Below, one piece after another: positions 1 to 10,642 of a DNA stretch of 64,000 bases. The stretch spans positions 62,001 through 126,000 of the forward strand of contig CAJNDS010000488.1 in assembly GCA_905221605.1 (NCBI GenBank), given 5' to 3'. Numbering within the stretch: the first letter of the stretch is position 1; each line of letters opens with the position of its first letter. The translations under genes and the position numbers were made by a program. The notes under the pieces were generated by a model. It searched no databases. It was not told where the DNA came from and saw nothing but the letters and a program-made list of their open reading frames with translations. This DNA comes from Symbiodinium natans. Taxonomy: Eukaryota > Sar > Dinophyceae > Suessiales > Symbiodiniaceae.

Positions 1-416
1 GCTCTTTAGCGACCCCTCTTCGAGTCTAAGTCTTTGAAGGTTACCTTTTCAGGCTTTGTCTAGAGCCTCAAAGACACCACCAAAACGGGCAAACTCTGTG
101 AAGCACTGAAGCACGCAGTTTCCAGCACGAGAAGCTCAAGTTTGCTGCGGACCCGGACACAGATGAACCCTGGACTTCTAACTTGAAGACATCATTCCAC
201 CCCCTGTGCACATAGCCGGTTTTCGTGCTGCTGCCAGAGCAAGTTGTTTACGGTGGCACGGATGTCTCTTGATGAGCCGGCTCTCTCTGGCAACCACTTC
301 TTTTGAATCTTGCTGCTAACTACTAACATAGGCCCAGCTGGTCCGACTTCACGAGAACACCCATGACTCAACAGTGTGCAAGCGCCGCTGATCACTTCCT
401 GCCGAAGACTTCTCCA
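1..416. other. No gene seen, 3' flank of the first gene
   Basis: This stretch lies downstream of the stop codon of the minus-strand gene at 417. No convincing coding frame, RNA gene or repeat was seen. It probably contains that gene's 3' untranslated region. Confidence 0.4.
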
Positions 417-1115
417 TCAGAACTGTGGGGGCATTCCTGGCATTCCGGGCATTCCTGGCATGCCCGGCATGCCGCCCATCTTGGGCATTCCACCTGGCAT
501 TCCACCTGGCATTCCGCCTGGCATTCCGCCTGGCATTCCACCTGGCATCCCACCTGGCATTCCGCCAGGTGGCATTCCAGGCATGCCGGGCATCCCGCCC
601 ATCTTGGGGTAACCACCACCTGGTGCACCGCCTGGCATGGGAGGCGCCATTCCTGGAGCCTTGCCGGGCATGCCGCCAGGCACCGTGAGACCTGGTAGGT
701 TGGGGAGGCTGGGCATCCCGCCAGGGAGGCCCATGCTGGGTGGTGGGGTTGCGGCTGGCATGCCGGGCTTTGGTGGGATGCCGGTGGGTCCTGCGGGCGA
801 AGTCGCTGCTCCTGGCATGCTGGGCATGCCGGGCATACCGGGCATGCCAGGCATTCCGGGCAGTCCTGGCAAGCTTGGCAGCTTGGGAAGCTCGGGAAGG
901 CCAGGCAAAGAGGGCAGCCCCGCCTTTGCAGGCACGCCTCCAGCTGCCGGGGTTGGCTCGGGCTTCTTTTCGGGAGGTGGGGCCTTTGGCCGCTTGGGCA
1001 TGACCGTGTGGTCCCGGCGGAACTTGCTGCCGGCACGCTTGCGCTGCGAAAGGGTCAACGTGATGCCATCACTGAGGTTGTAGTACGCGAAAGTGAATCG
1101 CTCCTTTGCGGAGGA
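417..1115 (-). CDS. Terminal exon: end of SF3A1-like ubiquitin-like domain plus Pro/Gly/Met-rich tail
   Basis: Open frame of about 233 codons ending in TGA at 417. The exon probably begins at 1115, just after a CACAG acceptor; no ATG is needed there. The first residues ([20 protein letters not shown], then TLSQRKRAG) resemble the last strand of the ubiquitin-like domain at the C-terminus of splicing factor 3A subunit 1 (family pattern: LAYYN, G, hydrophobic strand, L-x-x-R-x-R-G-G). SF3A1 is a U2 snRNP protein acting in the nuclear spliceosome. A basic segment, a PPPEKKPEP stretch and a long tail of PGMPGM and PGGM repeats follow. In known SF3A1 the proline-rich region precedes the ubiquitin-like domain, so a long tail after it is odd. 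The tail is low complexity and alone says nothing about function. Alternative: an unrelated protein whose exon mimics this strand. Confidence 0.55.
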   Translation of the reverse strand, partial: SSAKERFTFAYYNLSDGITLTLSQRKRAGSKFRRDHTVMPKRPKAPPPEKKPEPTPAAGGVPAKAGLPSLPGLPELPKLPSLPGLPGMPGMPGMPGMPSMPGAATSPAGPTGIPPKPGMPAATPPPSMGLPGGMPSLPNLPGLTVPGGMPGKAPGMAPPMPGGAPGGGYPKMGGMPGMPGMPPGGMPGGMPGGMPGGMPGGMPGGMPGGMPKMGGMPGMPGMPGMPGMPPQF

Positions 1116-1246
1116 CTGTGCCACAACAACAGCAAAACACTCAAATCAACCAGATATGCAATGGCTATGAGGGCAAGAAAATAATCTGGTTGTCTACATG
1201 ACTGCGAATTCTCAGGAGTGCTCTGCTGCTAGGCATGGAAACTCAC

Positions 1247-1256
1247 GCATCGGTCG
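1247..1256 (-). CDS. Candidate 10-nt micro-exon
   Basis: Ten bases sit between an acceptor-like ACGACAG and a strong donor GTGAGTTT on the minus strand. Added to the exon at 1665-1830, which ends with two spare bases, they restore phase 0 for the exon starting at 1115. The donor and the phase arithmetic are seen in the sequence; use as an exon is inferred. Chance occurrence is quite possible at this length. Confidence 0.25.
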
Positions 1257-1336
1257 CTGTCGTGTGTCTTGACGTCGGTTGGGTTGCACGGTGGTGGTGT
1301 TGATTTCGATGGTGATGACTACACTGTGTTCCTTAC

Positions 1337-1512
1337 CTGGCTGTCTGGTTGTCCCCATCTAGCTGACCTCGAGAGCTTAGCGTGGCGTTCGTCTTGGCCT
1401 GCTTGGTGTTCAATGCCATGTTGGAGCCGACGATTGCAGGAACATTGGGGTCTAGGTGCAGGTGGATGTTGTTCAACGATGTCGAGGGAGTGATTGTGGC
1501 TGGGAATGGATG
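1337..1512 (-). CDS. Exon-like segment, unrecognised
   Basis: A 58-codon open segment on the minus strand bounded by CTGAACAG (acceptor-like) at its 5' side and AG|GTAAGG (good donor) at its 3' side. The peptide includes LNNIHLHLDPNVPAIVG and is not low complexity. It lies between two exons assigned to the SF3A1-like gene, but has no counterpart in that family. Its phase fits the 10-nt micro-exon on the downstream side but not the exon at 1665-1830 upstream. It may be an alternative exon or a chance open frame. Confidence 0.25.
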
Positions 1513-1664
1513 CTGTTCAGGGGCAGTGGGGCCCATGACCTATTGTGCTAAAGGGGCCTCCGACCAAAATAGAAAGGTCCATGGGGCCCATGACGTCCTG
1601 GAACAGGCATTTGTTGCCGTGCGTTTGGGTTGATGTATCTCCGAAGTACACTCAACTCTGCAAC

Positions 1665-1830
1665 CCATATCCGCGCCCACGGCTGGGACAAAACAGCAGC
1701 TGCTCCTTCAAGAAGAAACCGACCGGCTCGTTGTGAAGCCTCAGCAAGACTTCTCCCAACGATTGGGCGCATGGGTTCACATGAAGGTAGCTTGTTAGCA
1801 GGTCCTGCTGGTACGGTACCACGTGCGAGT
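1665..1830 (-). CDS. Exon: middle of SF3A1-like ubiquitin-like domain
   Basis: Minus-strand exon between a TTGCCTCAG acceptor and a GG|GTTGCA donor. The peptide includes QQDLLTSYLHVNPCAQSLGE and continues VLLRLHNEPVGFFLKEQLLF. The pattern of a hydrophobic strand, then S-L-x-E-V-x-x-R-L-H-N-E and P-V-G...K-x-Q-L, parallels the second strand and first helix of the SF3A1 ubiquitin-like domain. The exon starts with two bases completing a codon. The exon ending at 5075 leaves one spare base, so the two join in frame. Codons are GC3-rich, unlike the flanking DNA. Family assignment rests on short motifs; that it is coding is more certain than what it encodes. Confidence 0.45.
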
Positions 1831-1870
1831 CTGAGGCAAGAGCATCATGCGATTCGCTGGAATCGAGCGA

Positions 1871-2850
1871 ACTCCCATGGCGACAAGCTTCGCCTGGCAT
1901 CAGGGTATCTGAGGTGCCACAGAAAGGCTTATGCCCTGGGTGTTTTTCAGGTGTTTGGAACTTCGACGGCTTGGGGCAACAGCAGTGAAATGGCTACAAC
2001 AACCCCCCCCCCCCCCCCCAAGCTTCAAACTCAAACCTACGCCCCGTAAACCTTGATATGTCACGAGACAGGACTGCAGTGCAGTCAAGCTAGCTAGGGC
2101 CCTAGGGCCCTTTGCGCAGGCACCCTCGTATCTACTTGGCCGTTCCAAGGGCTTGAGGCTGAGCCCTTTTGTCTTGGACCAAACACGTAGTTGAAGCCCG
2201 AGCAACCGGAACCCTAACATAGTAAAACCATGTAAGACCTAAGATCTCGAGCCCGAAGTACAGTAGCCTATGTCAGAGGAAGCGGCCTTTACCGCAGCGC
2301 AGGTCTCCGTGAGGGGCAGCTCCACAGTCACGCTGTTCCTTTTCCAATCTTTGGGCTTGAAGCCTTAAGCTTCTGAGGTTTCTTAAGTTAGCTTAGTTTC
2401 TTTTCGTGAGGCCAACGGAAGGAAATCAAGTCCGAGCTCTGACACTTTGGGACAAGCAGCATAATGCAAAATCCGTCTGAAGTGCCTTCAACTTCAGTGT
2501 GGCTAACCCTTAGGCACACGCTAAACCTTGAACACGGAGCCTCCAAGAAGCTTTAGGGCTCTTAGCATCTCTGTTTTGACGAAGCTTCATACCGAGCTCG
2601 CTCTCCACGACGCTCCTGGGCAAGTTACGGTTTGGTTAGGGCTTTGGGGTGGAAGCTGCTCATGGGCTCCAGGGTTTAAGGATAGAAGAACACAAAGGCC
2701 AAACCTCAACCCCCTTTTTTTTAATGCTTCGGAGCTAGTTCCTTTAGGTTTGAGCGCCGGGCAATCTAGCCACGTTCCCAGATGGGCTACAAGAGCCGTA
2801 AACCTTCAACGGGCGAAACGACTTTTCCACACATCGCCACAGGTTTTGAA
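1871..2850. other. No gene seen (intron or intergenic)
   Basis: Probably intron DNA of the SF3A1-like gene if the exons on either side belong together. It holds a poly-C run near 2006-2019. No convincing exon was recognised. Confidence 0.35.
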
Positions 2851-3096
2851 GGGAACGGTCGTCCTCATTCTTGCTTAAGCTATTCTGAGGAGTTTGGGTG
2901 CACCGGCATTGATCCGAGTAGAGTCTGCCGTTAAAGGGAACGGTCGTCCTCATTTTTGCTTAAGCTATTCTGAGGAATTTGGGTGCACCGGCATGGATCC
3001 AAGTAGAGTCTACCGTTAAAGGTCCTCATTCTTGCTTAAGCTATTCTGAGGAATTTGGGTGCGCCGGCATGGATCCGAGTAGGGTCTGCCATTAAA
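2851..3096. repeat. Three tandem copies of an ~85-bp unit
   Basis: Three near-identical head-to-tail copies start at about 2851, 2936 and 3021. Each has the core TTGCTTAAGCTATTCTGAGG followed by TTTGGGTGC and a CGGCATGGATCC-like segment. The third copy lacks the initial GAACGGTC. Differences are single bases, which suggests recent local duplication. No coding potential was recognised. Confidence 0.85.
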
Positions 3097-4148
3097 CATT
3101 TGCCCTAGACCGCTGCTTAATTGCACACAAATGCACACGTAAGACATTCTCATGCTATCAGTGTAAACCCTTTCTGCTTAAAGCATATTAATGGTGATTA
3201 ACACTCTACACGGTGAACATATTTCAAGGGCGATTTTTTGAAATCTCCATTTAAAGGGTGTTGATAACAACTCTACACGATGGATCTTCCATTTGCAGAT
3301 TCCCGTGTAGACTAGGCCATGTCTCTAAAGCTTGAGATTCCCACACTAATGCCGCCGCTCTAAATGCAGATACACTTCTCAAGCCTTGCTCGCAACTACG
3401 ATATGCCCTGATAAACGTTGTCGCATGAGGCATACTACTTTTCATCTCTGTAGATAGACATGGCTACTCGGTGGTAGAGTTATCTCACCTCACCCGGTGA
3501 GAACATATGCAGCAGCCCAAGTAGACAGAAAACGCGCATCAATCGCAGAAATATGCAACAGGGAATACGAATCCCCAAGTAGACGCTGCGTTGGAAGCAT
3601 GCAGAAACCGCATAGGTGGCAGACGCCAAGGTATTTACGCATTTTTTATGCAGTTCTGCTTCCGCGTCAAGCAGGCATCCCCCAAGAAAAATTCATGAAG
3701 CCACCGCGAAGTATGTAACGCTGTTCCGTTATATAAGAACCCAGATTTGTGGGTCAGGCCACTTCATCAGGGCTATACAGATCACTAGAGTCTCGACACA
3801 AACCGCTCCTACTTCTGAGGGGTGGTGCGGAACAAAGCGCACCTAGCGTTTTCAAGCAGCCGTGTTCAAGTTGCTGGTGGTGCTGGTCCGTGGCATTCCG
3901 TTGGTACATGAGTCTGCTCTTGACCAGATAAACAGTGCGACCGAAAAGAAATTGACAAAGAAAAGGTAGACACTCTTCACATGTGAATGGAGCAACTTGT
4001 CCCGGCTGTAAAGTGACCACGCCGGCCAAACAGCTGATTGTGCACGATACTAGCAGCTAGCATGAAACCTGGTTTCTGCAAGTAGACGCTGCGCACTGCG
4101 CGACGTACAAAAAACACGCGCCACGTGAGATAAACCCACCCCTTGTAT

Positions 4149-4150
<2 letters not shown>
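3097..4150. other. No gene seen
   Basis: AT-richer DNA than its surroundings with several AGTAGAC-like words. No coherent coding frame or RNA gene was recognised; a tRNA-like look at about 3465 was examined and rejected. Confidence 0.35.
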
Positions 4151-4182
<32 letters not shown>

Positions 4183-4214
4183 CGCACAGACACACACACA
4201 CACACACACACACA
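4151..4214. repeat. Compound (CT)n(CA)n microsatellite
   Basis: About 28 bases of CT repeats, a short CGCACG link, then about 25 bases of CA repeats. Simple sequence with no coding meaning. Confidence 0.95.
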
Positions 4215-5074
4215 CTCGTTCTCACTCTTCGTCGTCGTGTTCTTCTGCATGCCTAAGGTGCCCGAAGCCCTGGGCTCTTTCAGCAGGGTGCCCTGGTGTA
4301 CGAAAATCACAGATGAAACTGTGAGCCGCTGTTGACCACGACCGGCACTTCAGTTTTTGACATTCCACGATACAAGCTTAGCCGCCCTTGTGCCAATCGT
4401 CTTCCCTGTGGGGAGGGAAGACTGAACCCCAAACGTAACTCTCACCCATGCCAGACAACCTCCTGCACATGAGGCTTTGCCCCACCTCCACCTCGCCTCA
4501 ACCCAACAACCCTTGCCCACTCACTGCCTGCAGACCTCCCCTCACCTCGAAACCCATGTGTAACACCTCGCTCTTTGGAGGGCACTGTGACGCAGCCTGT
4601 AGGTTGGTAAGCCCCTTTCTGCTTGTGGTGTGGACATCTCCTTGTTGCCCATGGAGATATCCCGGCAGGTCTTGTTATTCCAGATTCCGCGTAGAGCCTG
4701 AATCATGTCCGTAATCCTGTGTGCAACTGCTCAATCGACGCCTTCATTGCTATGGAGGTTCTGGAATCAACCCATTTCATGTTGAGATTCTCCAATAAAT
4801 CGCTTGCCGAGGTGTGGGGCATAGAGACGCCCGGTCCAGCCCCCAGATGTAATGATGCCTTCCCTCTCCTCCCCTGCAACCCCATTCCAGATCATACAGC
4901 GTCTCATGCTTCAGGTCCTTTCAACTGCTTCTTCTATGCCAGGAAAGTTTGGAAATGAAGTCGAAGAGACACAAACACCTGGTGACCTGGCGTGAGGAAG
5001 AACAGGGGCCCCACCACAGCATCACACCCCGAACAAGACCCTCAAGGACCCCTGGATCCTACAGCAGACAAGAC
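4215..5074. other. No gene seen
   Basis: No convincing exon. If the exons at 5075-5215 and 1665-1830 belong to one gene, this is part of an intron of roughly 3.2 kb. Confidence 0.35.
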
Positions 5075-5215
5075 CTGCAAAGGCGAACACATCAAACCGT
5101 CCTAAGATTCTTGGGCCCAGCGGCACGTCCACATTGATCTTGATAGGGGTCTCACCCTTCTCGTCCAGCCAATCCTCCCCGGTGCCCGGCCCACCCCTGT
5201 CCAGCAGCTGGTGGT
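5075..5215 (-). CDS. Exon: start of SF3A1-like ubiquitin-like domain
   Basis: Minus-strand exon between CACTCTCAG and TTTGCAG|GTCTTG, 141 bases. The peptide runs from HQLLDRGG through EDWLDEKGETPIKINVDVP to a short hydrophobic end. The stretch E-D-W-L-x-E-K-G-x-x-P-I-K-I-N-V-x-V-P matches the entry to the SF3A1 C-terminal ubiquitin-like domain, where an acidic segment and K-G precede the strand I-K-V-x-V-P. Codons are GC3-rich. It ends with one spare base, and the exon starting at 1830 supplies two. An earlier donor (GGACG|GTTTGA, exon end 5098) is possible but breaks that phase match. Together with 1665-1830 and 417-1115 this is the basis for the SF3A1-like call. The SURP domains expected further 5' were not found. 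Confidence 0.45.
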
Positions 5216-6619
5216 CTGAGAGTGGAGCAGGGTACTGTACAAGCCTATAGAAGTGGCCTTGAACCTCAACCCTGAACGAGCCTGATCCCCTACATGTTCC
5301 TTCAAGCCTTGGAAGCCCGCAAGCAAAGGGTCCCAAAGTTCTCAAGTTCACAACTTTTCGCAAGACTTTAGGCGGCTGGGTCTCTTCACACCTACACCAA
5401 TCCCCCCCCCCCCCCCCCCGCCCTGCGCCGGCATGCTGGCTGCTCCGCCTCCTTTGAGGGTCAAGTCAAAGGGCCAAGGTTTCAGCGCTCCTGTTCGCTC
5501 TTGAGCTCAATTTGCCTCTGCTTCGGCGTGGCCATCCTTGGGAGGCTTGCTTTGCCTAGTGGAGCAAGGGTGCATGGAAGTGCACAAGCTCTGGGGCTTG
5601 CAGAGGTGCCTCGGTTTACGGTTTCTATCTTCAAGCCCAACCTCAATTCCTGCAGATTCCTGCACCGACAAGTAGCGCCACGAGGGCTGTGCGCCACGGG
5701 TCGATAGCTCCTGCCCCACCATGGCCAAACTCCAATTCTCACGCACTGCCTCACTACCCCCCTCAGCACCCCAAAGGCCAAAGCCAAGAGCAACAACACT
5801 CGCAACAACACTCGTTCAGATAGTCGCCAGGGCCGTTGGGGCCCCAAGCAGTTCTGGTGTTGTTGATGGGTTTTGAAAGCTCAGGAAATCAGAAAGCTTT
5901 TGGAATTCGGGTAGCTCGTAGCTAGTGTAGCTGCAGTGTAGCTTGGGGCTTTGAGCTGGTAAGTTTCCTGTAGAGGTCTACAGGCGAATTAGCCTACTTT
6001 GGAGATCGTGACGCTCTTAAAGGGCGAGCCTGGACAGGCATTTGCGTGCAACATCCCGACTGTGAGAGAGTTGCGCAGAGTGCAGACCCAGGGCTCCTAG
6101 ACCCCGTGCATCGAGACAGCCAGTCTTGGCTTTGTCGCCTGAGCTAAGGAGCATACCAAAGGGTTTTGGGAACAAAGCGAGGAGGACGAAAGCGTTTGAA
6201 GGGCCGGGGACGCGGAGTGGATGCATTGTCGTAGGAGCTGAGGCACGGCGTGGAGAGTTGAAATGTGTGTTGCTAGGCTTTCTCATGGTGCTGTGTGACA
6301 TGACTTCCCATTAAATTGCAGATCCCCATCCGAAGCTCCATTTACGTGTGGCATGGATGACAATCGAGGCCTTACGAACTCCGAAGATTGTCTGAGACCA
6401 TGCGGCCCAAGTGGCATGTGGCAATCAAAAACCCACTCTTTGAGCGGGCATTGGCCACCTGAGAGATGAAGCCCAATGCTCAAACCTTTGGCTAGACCGC
6501 GACGTTAACCTACGAATTGAAGGACCTTTGCTGGCCTCAAGAAAGGCACTCTGTGAAAATGCCCGAAGACACAATGCCTATTCAAGGTCAGTGTCCCCTG
6601 CCTAGGCCTCAGAGCAAAC
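5216..6619. other. No gene seen; poly-C run
   Basis: Holds an 18-base poly-C run at about 5402-5419. No exon was recognised. It is either an intron of a longer gene or the space between two minus-strand genes. Confidence 0.35.
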
Positions 6620-7616
6620 CTCCTGCCAGTGTTTTCCTTCCACTAGGTATCTGGCGTAAATTCGCTCCGTCTCCATATGGTTCAGGACCCGAGACTGAAG
6701 GTTCTCGTTCAGAGAGGCAAAGACCGTAATGGCACCTTGGTCGAAGGCAAGTCAACACCGAGCGGTTCAAGGGGAATGCGAGTGACTGAGGTGAAAGCAC
6801 ACTTTGGCACAACCCACAGAGATCACCGCGCACGGTGCAGTGTTAGCCCCATAACATGCGCTTAATGTGGCTCTGTGTCTTCTCTCAACACAAGATCCGA
6901 CAGAGCATGCTAAAACCTTGTAAGGGACCGACAGCCGAGTCCCGAGAGTTCGGAGCCCCAATCCGAAAACTCAGAGCACCCGAATGCGGCTGTGCGACGG
7001 AGATCAAGGTCACCTTCCTTCAGCAGGCCTTCTTCGAACAACTTCTCCAAGCCTTCACAAGAGGAGAACCAAGTTCGCGAAGAAGGCATCCCGTACTCAT
7101 GAGGCTTCTGGAGCGTTTTTTTCATTGGGGTTCAGATCGTCGGGCTTCGTTCAAGTGGGGTTTACGATCTACATCACGAAGCCGGAGAAATTCGGAAGCT
7201 CTTGGGGGCAGATTTTGCAGAAATCGCCCCTGAACCTTTCCACTCGGGAAGACAAAAAGCAATCGACCAAGCCACAAAAGTCCGAAGAAAGGTTTTGGGT
7301 TTCGGGCTTCGTATGATTCAAGCTTCTATCTGAGACAGCCCCACCACTGAAAATGCAAAGTGGCGAGATTCATTAGTGCAACAGGGACCAGCGAGCAAAA
7401 GTTGAAGTCCAGGCTGGTCTCTGGGCTTTGTTTGATGGGCTTGGTGGGTTCCGGGTCCACTGGATTCGAGCCGCGTTCGCGGATGTCTGTTGGCAGCTGC
7501 TTGATGGCCACTGCGACAATCTCCTGCTCGCCTTGACAAAGCCGAAACAGAATCTGCTTGCAGAAAAAGCAATGCGTGTGCATGACCTGTGCGTGCTGCA
7601 GATTCTGCAGCTCCAA
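6620..7616 (-). CDS. Three exons of an unrecognised minus-strand gene
   Basis: Three exons read in order on the minus strand: 7616-7389 (after ACAAAACTAG, ending CTG|GTCC), 7095-7014 (after TCATGAG, ending GGAAG|GTGACC) and 6735-6620 (after GACCAAG, ending GGAG|GTTTGC). Phases fit: the first ends in phase 0 and the second starts in phase 0; the second leaves one base and the third supplies two. The peptide has a CFFC motif in the first exon, then GLEKLFEEGLLKEG, then SLNENLQSRVLNHMETERIY. Composition and codon use are those of a real soluble, largely helical protein. The family is not recognised. The gene continues on both sides; whether it is the upstream part of the SF3A1-like gene or a separate gene cannot be told here. 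Confidence 0.5.
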
Positions 7617-8906
7617 CTAGTTTTGTCAGGTTGCCACTTCGTACTGTTGATTCTCCAACCCGACCCTCCCCTTATCTCCATGCCCAAAACGCTGGAAACA
7701 AATACCTGGCCCGTTGAAAGGCGAAGCAGTCCAAGGTGCTGTTTCCTGCCTTAGCGGCCGAGGAAACATCCTTGGGACCATCGCGAGATCGAGATCCTCA
7801 GAGCAAGGATCGGGGGAAAGCTACTGACGTTGCCGTTTGAAGCTCTAAGGCCCTGCACTTCCAAATTCCAAACCCTTGGAGCCTTCTTTAAGGGTTTGGC
7901 TGGAAGGAGGGGACATCTTTCTCAAGGCAAAACCTGTTTTTTCATTCCAAAGGCTACTATATGTCACGAGAAACCATCTCAACCTATCTCAAACGCTGCA
8001 ACCTCAAGCCCATCAATGCGTCACTGGTGCGACTGCGGTCTCCCATGGCTGCAGCAGGTGACGGGCCCCTTTCCCTAAGCGTCTTGAGGCCGATCTGCTG
8101 CGTCGTCGTGGAGGGTCGAGACTTCTTGGTTTGGGGTTGTGGTTCGGCCCAGGGCTAAAGCATCTGTTCAGTTTCTCAGGATCTCTTTCTCAGTATCTCA
8201 TCGTTGCCTCCTTCTTTCTCGGCTGAAAGGCCACAGGGATCTGAAAACAAGTGCATTGTGTGAACGGCCCAACAGCCACCCCAAACGAAGCTCCAAAAAA
8301 ACGACCTTGTAACAACTCGCGACATCCAGCGCACAAGAGATGCCTCCAACACATCGTTTTGCGTGTCGCAAAACGGGCTGCAAGTTGTGGATCTGCACCC
8401 GTTTGCCCGAACCCCGTAAAGCCATCCTAACACCCCAAAAACTTAGACTCAGACCATGAACGAAATTCATGTTACCTCTCCGGCCTTGAGCATGCAGCGA
8501 TCGAAGCGTTGTATGTCACCTCTGTCTGCAGAAAAAGGAGTGTTCGGCGGAGGTGTTTTCTCCCGAACTTGGCGCCCCTTTGTTTTTCCCGAAGGCCCAA
8601 CTGCTATTCAACACCGCGAGTTCAAAGGCCCCACATGCTGTAAATTACAGAATTCTAGGTGCTGGTGTACAACACTATTGGCTGCGCACAAGATTACTGT
8701 GCACAAGATCAGAGGCAAACAAAAAGAGCTTCCAAGTGTTGGATTTCTTCGAACTGACTATCTAGGGTATATGAACTTAGGCTTGAACACAGGATTCGAT
8801 ACTGATACCAGCAGCATCAATAAGCAAAAACAACAAAAACAACTTTTTCAGAGAAATGAGAAGGATCTAGAAAAAGTCATTTTTTGATGCTTTTTGGGTT
8901 CCTTTT
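7617..8906. other. No gene assigned
   Basis: A possible short minus-strand exon with an ATG lies near 8010-8055 (MGDRSRTSDALMGLRLQRLR after CCTGCTGCAG) but nothing else supports it. The rest shows no recognisable feature. Confidence 0.3.
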
Positions 8907-9137
8907 GGGTTTCCGCAGTCAGAAGATGGTTGTCTGACCGAAACTAACTTTTTACTGGGGACAAGCTGGTATTTCTCAGCGAAACCAACTTTTCACTAGG
9001 GAAAAGTTCGTACTCTTCACCAACAAAAAGTACGCTTAAAATTTCCCGAGTAAAGAAGATTTTTCCGAATCCCTAGTAACAACGTTGGTCTTGGTGAAAA
9101 AACCAACTTTTCCCTAGCAAAAATTGGTCACAAACCC
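8907..9137. repeat. Left cluster of short CTAG-centred palindromes
   Basis: Begins with TTTCCGCAGTCAGAAGATGG, which recurs almost identically at 11538-11560. Several copies of a ~22-bp near-palindrome of form CCAACTTTT-nn-CTAG-n-AAAAGTTGG follow. It marks the left edge of an AT-rich island. Confidence 0.65.
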
Positions 9138-9592
9138 ACCCTTTTTTAAGGAAATCCAAATCGCAACATTGCTCTGTAAACCCTTTCTGTTTTGTAGTCC
9201 TCATAACCCCGAGGCATACTCAATCAATACACAAGACAAGAAAGCGTGATAGATATCTGATTATAGGTCTATGATCATGTCTTCGGCCGAGGTGGTGTAC
9301 TATATCTTTCTCGCAATGTGAAGATCAATCTCCAGCAACGATGTCTTTTAAGGACGTGCATGCAAAACACATTATCTCACGATATTCGACCAGTAGGATA
9401 AACCTTTCTTTCGTCACCGCGAATTCGTCTTGCAAGTGCCATTATGCGTTTCCAAAGAAATGATTTTCCAGGCAGAGCATAGGATATCATATTATGTATT
9501 TAAGTAACAGCTTTTTAGACTCGTTTCGAAATGTATATTTCGTTTAATATATTGGTTGCACTCAAGAGTCTTGTAGCTAGTACTGAAATACT

Positions 9593-9821
9593 GTGGATGG
9601 ACAAAATCTTGCACCGCTTTTCAGAAACGTCTTTTTGCGTTCCCCGTGCACCCTTTTTAACATTGGCTGTGAAAAGCTACCGGCCGGATTTGCTCCACTG
9701 GCCGAAATCTTGCACCGCTCAAAGAGTCCCAGCCGCCAACGTTAAGCAGGGGGTGCGGGGTTTGATGCCTCGATCGTTTCAAGTACGCATGTACTGGTGG
9801 TGCAAGATTGCGTCCATCCAC
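9593..9821. mobile_element. MITE-like element, copy 1 (complete)
   Basis: 229 bp with terminal inverted repeats of about 23 bp. The left end GTGGATGGAC-nn-AATCTTGCACC is matched by its reverse complement at 9799-9821, with two mismatches. An internal AATCTTGCACCGC repeats the terminal motif near 9706. It has no coding capacity. A second copy lies at 10422-10642. No clear target-site duplication was seen, so the superfamily is unknown. Confidence 0.65.
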
Positions 9822-10021
9822 CGAAGGGCAAAAGTCGATCTTTTGCGCACCTACACTAACTGGAAGCTGAGAGCGCGCGCCCACCCATTTCTAGGGTGCC
9901 TGGGCTCGGGACACACGACACAGCCATTCATTCCATCTACAATCGACGCTACAGTCAACGCTGCGAAAAGCTGTTCTTGACATTAAGAAGCTTAACGACA
10001 CTGTATTTCCTGCGAATGCAG

Positions 10022-10312
10022 CAAATGCATGCAAAATGACAGTCAACACTCAGTCAACACTCAGTCAACACTCAGTCAACACTACAGTCAACACGACAGT
10101 CAACACTGCCAAAATGCTGGAATATCCAGCATTTTGCCGTTCTGGGCATTAAGAAGCTAAAACAACGCATTTTTCCTTTAAAACGAGTGAATTGTGGAAT
10201 CTGCTGGTTTCCCAGGGTTTTCGTCGTGTTGACTGTAGTGTTGACTGTAGTGTTGACTGTAGTGTTGACTGAGTGTTCACTGAGTGTTGACTGTAATTTT
10301 GCACGCATTTGA
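10022..10312. repeat. Long foldback of AGTCAACACT tandem units
   Basis: The left arm (about 10022-10098) is a tandem array of AGTCAACACTC/TAC units preceded by AAATGCATGCAAAAT. The right arm (about 10221-10312) is its reverse complement (GTGTTGACTGTAG units, then ATTTTGCACGCATTT). Inside the loop is a perfect 11-bp inverted repeat, CAAAATGCTGG at 10110-10120 and its complement at 10126-10136. The transcript or single strand could form a long hairpin. Confidence 0.8.
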
Positions 10313-10421
10313 GGCACCTTGGGAATGCAAAACTGCACCCCAGCAAAGTAAAAGTCGTTGAAGCCATAGCTAATCACTCACGCTCGTAGAGCATACCTGG
10401 CAACACTCGCCGAAAGGGACT

Positions 10422-10642
10422 GTGGATGGACAAAATATTGCACCGCTTTTCAGAAACGTCTTTTTGTGTTCCCCGTGCACCCTTTTAAACATTGGCTGTG
10501 AAAAGCTACCGGCCGGATTTGCTCCACTGGCCGAAATCTTGCACCGCTTAAAGAGTCCCAGCCGCCAATGTTAAGCAGGGGGTGCGGGGTTTTGATGCCT
10601 CAATCGTTTCAAGTACGCATGTACTGGTGGTGCAAGATTGCG
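10422..10642. mobile_element. MITE-like element, copy 2 (right end eroded)
   Basis: Same sequence as 9593-9821 with roughly ten differences and small indels. The left terminal repeat is intact except for one base. The right end stops matching after GCAAGATTGCG, so the outer part of the right terminal repeat is lost. Both copies are in direct orientation, about 600 bp apart, with the foldback between them. Confidence 0.65.

Noticed and set aside
3462..3515. tRNA-like segment (CTCGGTGGTAGAG followed by a TCTCACC/GGTGAGA stem)
   Set aside because: The D-arm look is good but the anticodon stem would be 7 bp, there is no T-arm GGTTCGA and no acceptor pairing.
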